Below, one piece after another: positions 44,675 to 49,884 of a stretch of 64,000 nt of DNA. Below the pieces are notes generated by a model, which was not told the DNA's origin, made no database searches, and saw only the letters and a list, made by a program, of their open reading frames with translations. Positions within the stretch are counted from its first letter, which is position 1; every line of letters starts with the position of its first letter. The position numbers and the translations under genes were made by a program. Origin of the DNA: Acidimicrobiaceae bacterium (GTDB taxonomy: Bacteria; Actinomycetota; Acidimicrobiia; Acidimicrobiales; Aldehydirespiratoraceae). The stretch lies in NCBI GenBank assembly GCA_026706815.1, contig JAPOYA010000032.1:26010-90009 (forward strand), written 5' to 3'.

Positions 44675-44707
44675 GCATCAACGCCCCGCGTCGCGGGGTG
44701 TTGATGC
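44675..44707 (+). promoter_or_regulatory. Strong hairpin in the 5' leader of the unit-1 secreted-protein gene
   Basis: The arms 44675-44690 and 44692-44707 are complementary over 16 positions around a single central T, with one G-U pair when folded as RNA. In practice this is a 15-bp stem with a 3-nt loop. It falls within the first bases of the predicted transcript and ends directly before the first codons of the signal peptide. No T-run follows, so a role in translation control, RNA stability or as a DNA cruciform is as likely as termination. An ATG at 44668 and another at 44704 lie in a different frame from the secreted protein. Confidence 0.55.
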
Positions 44708-44713
44708 GTTTGC

Positions 44714-45262
44714 ATCAAGAGAATACTCATCATCCCGTTAGCCGCCGTCCTGCTCGCAACCCTGCTAGCAGTCAGCCCACATAGCAGCCCCGATCTTCCA
44801 GTGTTGTCAGCACTGCAAGCACAATCGGCAGACGCCCACACCGCCACCAAACAAGTCACCAAATGGCGCACTGTGTGCCGTTGGGAACCACAGCGCGTTC
44901 AAGTAGTGGTCGGCTACACGAACCCCAACACCCGCCTCCCCCGATCCCAGCGAGGGCCAATATACCAGTGGAAAGAGGAACTTGTGAAAGTGTGCGAGCG
45001 GAAACACTACACAGTGACCGAAAGCAAGCGGCACTACCATCTCAGCAACGAAGTGTGCGCGACCGTGAAATATTTTGTTGCTGGGACAGTGACCGCTACT
45101 GGCACACTTGCAGGTGGAGCGGCTGGCAGCGCTGTGGTACCCGGTGCCGGTACCGCGGTCGGAACCGTAATCGGAACTGGTGTCGGAGCCGCCGCCGGGT
45201 ACTGGGCCAGCAAGGAAGTCTGCCGTTTGGTTCCAGACATAATCTGGCTGGACTGGATCTAA
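44714..45262 (+). CDS. Secreted protein with glycine-zipper tail, unit 1 (start codon unclear)
   Basis: An uncharacterised exported protein, up to 182 residues. In frame, KRILIIPLAAVLLATLLAVS is a textbook signal peptide, but the codon before Lys is ATC (44714). The first ordinary start is a GTG at 44801, after most of the leader. Possibilities are a rare ATC start, a one-base shift from the ATG at 44704, or a recombined leader. The mature part has a Cys/Trp/Arg/Lys-rich half (WRTVCRWEPQRVQV, KVCERKHYTVTESK). It then has a Gly/Ala helix region with repeated GxxxG spacing (AGTVTATGTLAGGAAG, GTAVGTVIGTGVGAAAG) like pore-forming or channel-like peptides. It is followed by a two-helix gene after 18 bp. 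I recognise no named family. Confidence 0.6.
   Translation: MKRILIIPLAAVLLATLLAVSPHSSPDLPVLSALQAQSADAHTATKQVTKWRTVCRWEPQRVQVVVGYTNPNTRLPRSQRGPIYQWKEELVKVCERKHYTVTESKRHYHLSNEVCATVKYFVAGTVTATGTLAGGAAGSAVVPGAGTAVGTVIGTGVGAAAGYWASKEVCRLVPDIIWLDWI
44733..44756 (+). repeat. Signal-peptide seam repeat, copy 1
   Basis: A 24-bp sequence beginning TCCCGTTAGCCGCCG and ending CTGCTCG codes for the PLAAVLL core of the leader. Copy 2 (47661-47684) is identical. Copy 3 (48341-48364) differs at two positions. Sequences upstream of the first T are unrelated in the three copies. Downstream, copies 1 and 3 stay similar through the leader, whereas copy 2 diverges at once. Confidence 0.75.
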
Positions 45263-45280
45263 GGTGAGAGGGACGAGATT

Positions 45281-45499
45281 ATGACTACGACAAAAGACGG
45301 GATTATGACTGCGCTGACTTCTCAGCCCAAGTATGTATACGTCATTGGGATTCTGGCAATCGGCGTGAACGTGGCGATTCTGCCTCTTCACACTGACACT
45401 ACTGCAACCGTATACGGAGTTGTCTGCTTAGCCGGATTCTCTGTTCTTTACGCCTTGAGGAGAAGGTTGCGGCAACAAACGGTCCGACAACACAGCTAG
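45281..45499 (+). CDS. Small two-helix membrane protein, unit 1
   Basis: A 72-residue protein. Two hydrophobic helices (YVYVIGILAIGVNVAIL and TVYGVVCLAGFSVLYAL) are joined by a short acidic loop and followed by a very basic tail (RRRLRQQTVRQHS). By the positive-inside rule both ends should be cytoplasmic. GAGAGGGA lies before the ATG. It sits between a secreted glycine-rich protein and a lipoprotein, the place of an immunity or export helper gene in small toxin operons, but that role is only positional inference. The unit-2 counterpart has the same place and topology but little sequence similarity. Confidence 0.55.
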   Translation: MTTTKDGIMTALTSQPKYVYVIGILAIGVNVAILPLHTDTTATVYGVVCLAGFSVLYALRRRLRQQTVRQHS

Positions 45500-45582
45500 C
45501 GCGACGATCACAACCGCGCTCAGTTACCAGTAATAGCCCCACCCCAGGCTATTGCTGGTAGCTGGACGAAACGGAACCGATC

Positions 45583-45840
45583 TTGTCTACACGCTCAACT
45601 CTCATGATGGTTGCCTTGTCGTTCACGTTGGCTAGCTGCAGTGACAGCTGGCCTACAGCGGCTTGTCGTGCCGCGGCTACCGCCCAAGCAGAAGCCGAGG
45701 ATATTTACCTAGCCGCCTATGCCGCTCACGCGGCTGACCACGCGACGGGAAATGACCACGACCACAGTGACGACCAACTAACGACTAGCAGGATTGATCG
45801 AATCCTCGCAGGAGAGGCAACCGCGCGGGCTTGCAGATAA
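45583..45840 (+). CDS. Small lipoprotein, unit 1
   Basis: An 85-residue protein from a TTG at 45583, with a short leader (MSTRSTLMMVALSFTLASC) and a lipobox TLASC. The mature part is Ala/His-rich. It shares AATAQA-x-AE, an AHxAxH-like stretch and LxxSRxDxIxAxE with the lipoprotein at 49049-49312, so the two are paralogues. An ATG at 45604 is possible but would remove the positive charges of the leader. It is probably anchored on the outer face of the membrane. The function is unknown. The acyl-CoA ligase follows after 65 bp. Confidence 0.6.
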   Translation: MSTRSTLMMVALSFTLASCSDSWPTAACRAAATAQAEAEDIYLAAYAAHAADHATGNDHDHSDDQLTTSRIDRILAGEATARACR

Positions 45841-45905
45841 CCGAGGCACGCCGCGCCGGGTTGCGCCAAGTTAGGCTGACGGGTCCGAGTACTCTGAGAG
45901 GACGC

Positions 45906-47438
45906 ATGGAAGTACCGCTGACCATTGCTGACCATCTGCGCCGTGCGGCGCTCGTGTACGGCGACCGGATCGGGATCATCGACGAGCCCGATCAGCCGGC
46001 GCCCTCTCTGGGGGAGCTGACCTACCGGCGATTTGAGGAACTGTCCTCCGGTTTGGCCGCGGGACTGGACCACCTCGGCGTCGGCCTCGGTGCTCGCGTG
46101 GCGATCGTGTCGCACAATGCCGCTCGAGTGCTTGTCCACCTTTTCGGCACCAGCGCTTTCGGCCGGGTCGCCGTTCCCGTCAACTTTCGCCTGAGCCGGG
46201 CGGAGGTCGCCTACATCGTCGAGCACTGTGGGGCTGAGGTTCTGATCATCGACCCGGAACTCGAGCCGACACTCGGAGACATCCCGGTGAAGCACCGTTT
46301 CATCGCCGGCGAAGAGAGCGATTCTCTCTACCGGATCGGCAGCGAACCGGTCGCCTGGACCCCCGACGAGTCGGCCACAGCTTCGATCAACTACACCAGC
46401 GGCACGACCGCGAGGCCCAAGGGCGTGGAGATGACCCACCGGAATCTGTGGGTCAACGCTGCAACCTTCGGCTGGCACACCGGGGTCAGCGACCGCGACG
46501 TCTATCTGCACACGCTGCCGATGTTCCACTGCAACGGCTGGGGAATGCCCTATGTCATGACTGCTATGGGAGTCCCCCATGTGGTGCTGCGCAAGGTCGA
46601 CGGCGCGGAGATTCTGCGGCGGGTCGAACAGCATGGGGTCACCATCATGTGCGGCGCGCCGGCGGTGGTGGCCGCCATCCTCGACGCCGCGGCTGCCTGG
46701 GACGGCGAGATCCCGGGCCGGGGCAAGGTCCGCATCGTGGTTGCGGGAGCGCCTCCCCCCACCAAGACCATCGAACGGGTTGAAACTGAGCTGGGCTGGG
46801 AGTTCATCCAGATATACGGCCTGACCGAGACGGCGCCGCTGCTCACCATCAACCGCAATCGGGCGGAATGGGATGGGCTCACACCGGCGGAGCGGGCAGC
46901 AAAGCTCGCACGGCAGGGCAATCCCGCGCTGGGCGTCACCATGGCGCTCGCCGACGATGGCGAGGTGCTGGCACGCGGCAACGTGATCCTGAAGTCGTAC
47001 TGGGACAACCCCCAAGCGACCGCGGAGGCGCTCGTCGACGGCTGGTTCCATACCGGCGACGGCGGCGTGATCGACGATGACAACTACGTGACGCTCCAGG
47101 ATCGCAAGAAGGACGTGATCATCTCCGGCGGCGAGAACGTGTCGTCCATCGAGGTTGAGGACTGCCTGTTCTCCCACCCGGACGTGACCGAGGCAGCGGT
47201 GATCGGCGTGCCCCACGACAAGTGGGGGGAGACGGTGAAGGCCCTCGTTGTGCCGGCGCCGGGCGCCTCGGTCACCGAGCAGGACCTGATCGACCACTGC
47301 CGGGAGCGGATCGCTCACTACAAGTGCCCGACCAGTGTGGAGATGCGCGACGAGCTGGCCCGCACCGCGACCGGAAAGCTGCAGAAGTTCAAACTGCGCG
47401 CACCCTACTGGGCCGACCGGGAACGCCAGATCAACTGA
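45906..47438 (+). CDS. Acyl-CoA ligase A (intact copy)
   Basis: A 510-residue AMP-forming ligase, starting at the ATG after GAGAGGA (45895-45901). It has the P-loop YTSGTTARPKGVEMTH, the adenine motif YGLTETAPLL, the hinge GDGGVIDDDNYVTLQDRKKD, IISGGENVSSIEVED, and the catalytic Lys in TATGKLQKFKLR. It resembles medium- or aromatic-acid CoA ligases of the AlkK-like group. It is the last plus-strand gene of unit 1, and its C-terminal 424 bp are repeated exactly at 49461-49884. Whether it belongs functionally to the secreted-protein cassette or is only a passenger of the duplication is open. Confidence 0.9.
   Translation: MEVPLTIADHLRRAALVYGDRIGIIDEPDQPAPSLGELTYRRFEELSSGLAAGLDHLGVGLGARVAIVSHNAARVLVHLFGTSAFGRVAVPVNFRLSRAEVAYIVEHCGAEVLIIDPELEPTLGDIPVKHRFIAGEESDSLYRIGSEPVAWTPDESATASINYTSGTTARPKGVEMTHRNLWVNAATFGWHTGVSDRDVYLHTLPMFHCNGWGMPYVMTAMGVPHVVLRKVDGAEILRRVEQHGVTIMCGAPAVVAAILDAAAAWDGEIPGRGKVRIVVAGAPPPTKTIERVETELGWEFIQIYGLTETAPLLTINRNRAEWDGLTPAERAAKLARQGNPALGVTMALADDGEVLARGNVILKSYWDNPQATAEALVDGWFHTGDGGVIDDDNYVTLQDRKKDVIISGGENVSSIEVEDCLFSHPDVTEAAVIGVPHDKWGETVKALVVPAPGASVTEQDLIDHCRERIAHYKCPTSVEMRDELARTATGKLQKFKLRAPYWADRERQIN
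45971..46028 (+). repeat. Duplicated 58-bp segment of ligase A (5' part)
   Basis: This segment, near the start of the intact ligase, recurs at 49402-49459 with a single mismatch (G at 46019, T at 49450). It is the upstream side of the internal deletion in the decayed copy. Confidence 0.85.
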
Positions 47439-47481
47439 TCAATCAGCCGTCAACCCCGTATCGGCATCGGTTCGCACAGCA
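47058..47481 (+). repeat. Duplicated 424-bp segment: ligase A 3' end plus the end of gene B
   Basis: Every base from 47058 to 47481 matches 49461-49884 at a constant offset of 2403. The block covers the last 127 codons of ligase A, its stop and about 40 bp of the convergent gene B. The shared block stops at 47481 because the sequences then diverge at a deletion junction in the B fragment. Confidence 0.95.
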
Positions 47482-47658
47482 CGCAGCGATAGCCGCCACA
47501 TCGGTTGCGGCCATCGACACCGCTTCCAGCCTCGCCACACCGGGCGCAGCGCCAACGGAACCTCCGGCGGCGGCCGCCCCGGCCGCGGCCCCGGCAGCCA
47601 ACACCAATGGCGTCGCCGCGCCGGCGCTCAACAGAATCACAGCACCTCCAGCCAGCAC
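47439..47658 (-). pseudogene. Decayed copy of gene B (three fragments joined)
   Basis: Three stretches correspond to separated parts of the intact gene B: 47439-47481 to 49842-49884, 47482-47559 to 50163-50240 (one mismatch), and 47561-47658 to 50362-50459 (four mismatches in 98). The joins remove 278 bp (frameshift) and 120 bp (exactly 40 codons, in frame). All B sequence upstream of 50459 is absent. A chimeric 92-codon frame survives (47443-47721), keeping the Gly/Ala-rich VLAGGAVILLSAGAATPL stretch, but its N-terminus is antisense to the signal-peptide repeat. It is therefore unlikely to be a designed protein. Confidence 0.85.
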
Positions 47659-47660
47659 TA

Positions 47661-47684
47661 TCCCGTTAGCCGCCGTCCTGCTCG
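47661..47684 (+). repeat. Signal-peptide seam repeat, copy 2 (orphan)
   Basis: Identical to 44733-44756 for 24 bp, it begins two bases after the gene B fragment ends and is followed by unrelated sequence after CTGCTCG. It codes for no complete leader and looks like the stump of a further secreted-protein gene. Confidence 0.75.
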
Positions 47685-47717
47685 AAACTCCAACACACCG
47701 GGGAATACAGGCTAAGT

Positions 47718-48200
47718 TCACCCTGCTCGATTTCGTCGTCTAAATGTCCAAAGTGCAGCACTAACGACAATCGCAAAGACAGCTAGCGACACGATTCGCA
47801 TAGATAAACCAGTTGAATCACTAACGATGGTTCCTATGATTGACAAAACAAGAAGGAGCATCATAAGGTTCGCGATAGAAACAAAAACTTTAAAGATCTC
47901 TGGGGTTTTTTCGGTCGAGAAGCTAGACAATTCTTCGTCAGCCTTAATAGTTGAGATTCTTTCTTCGAGCGGGTACAACAGAAGACGCCAATGATCTTGT
48001 ATTCGTTTCGCTAACTGTCTGCTTGAACCAACAATTGGCCACTTGATGCTTACGAGAAAATATGTTGTCAAGCCGACTGGAATATACAGAAGCAACTCAT
48101 ATCGCACATCAATAGACCAAGCGTTAGCTGCAATTCCGTACACGATAGTAACAAGTGTTATTGCCAACATAAACATGCGGGTGTTGTGGGTTTGTGCCAT
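47718..48200 (-). CDS. Four-helix membrane protein, A+T-rich, probably acquired
   Basis: A 160-residue protein with four hydrophobic segments: MFMLAITLVTIVYGIAA, LLLYIPVGLTTYFLV, FVSIANLMMLLLVLSII and IVSLAVFAIVVSAALW. A charged cytoplasmic stretch lies between helices 2 and 3 (AKRIQDHWRLLLYPLEER). I recognise no family. Its codons use A and T far more than any neighbour, and the upstream non-coding 140 bp is also A+T-rich, which points to recent transfer. It lies exactly between the two duplicated units, on the opposite strand, where a mobile or accessory insertion would be expected. Confidence 0.6.
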   Translation of the reverse strand: MAQTHNTRMFMLAITLVTIVYGIAANAWSIDVRYELLLYIPVGLTTYFLVSIKWPIVGSSRQLAKRIQDHWRLLLYPLEERISTIKADEELSSFSTEKTPEIFKVFVSIANLMMLLLVLSIIGTIVSDSTGLSMRIVSLAVFAIVVSAALWTFRRRNRAG

Positions 48201-48250
48201 ACAATTTATATTGAGTGATCGTATTCTGAACTATAGTTGAATCTAGCTTG

Positions 48251-48269
48251 GATATCAATCATTGATATC
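48251..48269. promoter_or_regulatory. Perfect 9-1-9 palindrome
   Basis: GATATCAAT-C-ATTGATATC is a perfect inverted repeat 51 bp upstream of the four-helix gene's start and 68 bp before the unit-2 leader. It is A+T-rich and operator-like. A second short palindrome AACTATAGTT is at 48229-48238. The binding protein is unknown. No other gene lies between it and the two divergent reading frames, so it could control either or both. Confidence 0.4.
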
Positions 48270-48336
48270 TGGGTTGGGTTCAGCTTTGATGGCTTTGGGC
48301 GCGGAGGCGTAGCAACTCGTTGATTCTGTCAGTTGG

Positions 48337-48753
48337 CTGGTCCCGTTAGCCGCTGTCTTGCTCGCAACCCTGCTGGCTGTCAGCCCACCCGGCAGCGTCG
48401 ACGTTCCGGCCTTGTCGACACTGCACGCTCAACCCGCCTCAGCAGACTATCAACAAGAGTGTTTTGAGTACCCCGTCCAACGCACGGAAAGAGAATGGGT
48501 GGCCACCGGGTACGATGCAAACACCGGGGCGACTGGGTATTGGCGAACTTACACGGTCACGGAATACGCTCAGCACTGTTACAGGAACTGGCACAAACAT
48601 GTTGTGGACGTTGTTGTTCAGAATGTAGCCGTCGGCATATTGTGCGGTGGGGTTGGGTTCCTAGTCGGCGGTCCGCTGGTCGCTGCTGGCGCGGGTGCCG
48701 TTTGTAGTACATTGATGGCTGTCACTACCTATGTTTGGGGACCGACCCACTAA
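48337..48753 (+). CDS. Secreted protein with glycine-rich tail, unit 2 (start codon unclear)
   Basis: Up to 138 residues. The leader VPLAAVLLATLLAVSP is nearly identical to that of the unit-1 protein. The open frame extends upstream only to a stop at 48310-48312, and no ATG, GTG or TTG precedes the leader core. Candidates are a CTG at 48337 or a TTG at 48358, which would cut the leader short. The mature protein has Cys/Trp/Tyr/Thr-rich repeats (YQQECFEYPVQRTERE, ATGYDANTGATGYW) and a Gly/Ala/Val hydrophobic tail (VAVGILCGGVGFLVGG). It parallels the unit-1 protein in layout but not in sequence. The next gene overlaps its stop (TAATG). It may be a silent cassette, a gene with a non-standard start or a recent recombinant. 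Confidence 0.55.
   Translation: MVPLAAVLLATLLAVSPPGSVDVPALSTLHAQPASADYQQECFEYPVQRTEREWVATGYDANTGATGYWRTYTVTEYAQHCYRNWHKHVVDVVVQNVAVGILCGGVGFLVGGPLVAAGAGAVCSTLMAVTTYVWGPTH
48341..48364 (+). repeat. Signal-peptide seam repeat, copy 3
   Basis: Two differences from copy 1 within 24 bp (the CCG/CTG and CCT/CTT positions). Similarity to copy 1 continues to about 48388 with four mismatches in 48 bp, then fades as the mature proteins begin. Upstream similarity ends abruptly at the first T. Confidence 0.75.
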
Positions 48754-49052
48754 TGCGTCGTCACAAGGGTTTCATCATTTCCGAGCAACAGCCGGACGCC
48801 GCTTACCGAAGTGTCCGCGAAGCTGTCACCATCTGGGGGGCCTTCTTTGCCGTTTCTACAGCGTCCCGACTTTGGGCCGACTTCGGCAACTTCGACGCAA
48901 TCCCCGCTATCGCGTTGATCACCGGCTCCGTGTCCGCATGGGTTCTAGGCGTCTTCTGGTGGATCCGCTTCGGGCGGGGCAGGTTCCCGCTCCCTGACAA
49001 AGCTGATGGGGTTGGCCATCGGTCAATCTCGCCGGACACGGTGTCGGAGTGA
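48753..49052 (+). CDS. Small two-helix membrane protein, unit 2
   Basis: A 99-residue protein beginning at an ATG that overlaps the preceding stop (TAATG). After a polar N-terminus it has two hydrophobic segments (AVTIWGAFFAVSTASRLW and AIALITGSVSAWVLGVFWWIRF) and a charged tail. It occupies the same operon position as the 72-residue protein of unit 1 and has the same two-helix plan, but sequence similarity is slight. The GTGA overlap with the lipoprotein gene downstream indicates that the three unit-2 genes are translated together. The function is unknown. Confidence 0.6.
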   Translation: MRRHKGFIISEQQPDAAYRSVREAVTIWGAFFAVSTASRLWADFGNFDAIPAIALITGSVSAWVLGVFWWIRFGRGRFPLPDKADGVGHRSISPDTVSE

Positions 49053-49312
49053 GACGATTCTTCGCTGCATCACCTTTGGCGCGCGGTCTGGTGGTGTTGG
49101 CGCTAGCGCTCACAGCATGTGGCAACAACGTGGACTCTGGCGAGTGCAACGACGCAGCGACCGCCCAAGCGGTTGCTGAGCAGGCTTGGGCTTCGGTTAT
49201 CGAGGCCCACAACGCCGCTCACATCGATTCGACGGTCGAGCATCCCGAGCTGGAAGGAGCGTTACTGTCGAGCCGTGTTGACGTGATTGTCGCTTCCGAA
49301 GAGACGCTGTGA
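49049..49312 (+). CDS. Small lipoprotein, unit 2
   Basis: An 87-residue protein starting at GTG 49049. It has a basic leader (MRRFFAASPLARGLVVLAL), lipobox LTACG near residue 23, and a mature part with AATAQAVAEQAW, EAHNAAH and LLSSRVDVIVASEE. Paralogous to the unit-1 lipoprotein: the AATAQA-x-AE and SRxDxI strings and their spacing agree. The start overlaps the previous stop by 4 nt. It is likely anchored outside the membrane. In the stretch after it (49313-49401) I see no gene or repeat before the decayed ligase begins. Confidence 0.6.
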   Translation: MRRFFAASPLARGLVVLALALTACGNNVDSGECNDAATAQAVAEQAWASVIEAHNAAHIDSTVEHPELEGALLSSRVDVIVASEETL

Positions 49313-49401
49313 GCCTGCGGATCGTCGGCTTAGCGGAGTTCATCGCTGATTACGCTCCAATCCGATCTGCTTCCCGCGGGCATACGCGGATGTGCCGACA
49401 A

Positions 49402-49841
49402 CGGGATCATCGACGAGCCCGATCAGCCGGCGCCCTCTCTGGGGGAGCTTACCTACCGGTGACGGCGGCGTGATCGACGATGACAACTACGTGACGCTCC
49501 AGGATCGCAAGAAGGACGTGATCATCTCCGGCGGCGAGAACGTGTCGTCCATCGAGGTTGAGGACTGCCTGTTCTCCCACCCGGACGTGACCGAGGCAGC
49601 GGTGATCGGCGTGCCCCACGACAAGTGGGGGGAGACGGTGAAGGCCCTCGTTGTGCCGGCGCCGGGCGCCTCGGTCACCGAGCAGGACCTGATCGACCAC
49701 TGCCGGGAGCGGATCGCTCACTACAAGTGCCCGACCAGTGTGGAGATGCGCGACGAGCTGGCCCGCACCGCGACCGGAAAGCTGCAGAAGTTCAAACTGC
49801 GCGCACCCTACTGGGCCGACCGGGAACGCCAGATCAACTGA
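49402..49841 (+). pseudogene. Decayed copy of acyl-CoA ligase A
   Basis: Two pieces of the intact ligase at 45906-47438 are joined: 49402-49459 equals 45971-46028 (one mismatch) and 49461-49841 equals 47058-47438 exactly. The join removes 1028 bp, not a multiple of three, and lies within ACCGGYGA, an 8-bp sequence present at both edges in the intact gene. The start codon and the P-loop half are lost. The C-terminal domain (DRKKDVIISGGENV and TGKLQK) remains readable for 126 codons, but without the nucleotide-binding half it cannot be a ligase. Confidence 0.9.
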
Positions 49842-49884
49842 TCAATCAGCCGTCAACCCCGTATCGGCATCGGTTCGCACAGCA
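49461..49884 (+). repeat. Duplicated 424-bp segment, second copy
   Basis: Exact match of 47058-47481. Here the block continues, beyond the ligase stop, into the intact gene B, whose coding end it contains. Confidence 0.95.

Noticed and set aside
49392..49841. The ligase-like frame as a separate 149-residue protein
   Set aside because: It consists of the C-terminal domain only, from a copy with a frameshifting deletion, and has no proper start or ribosome binding site.
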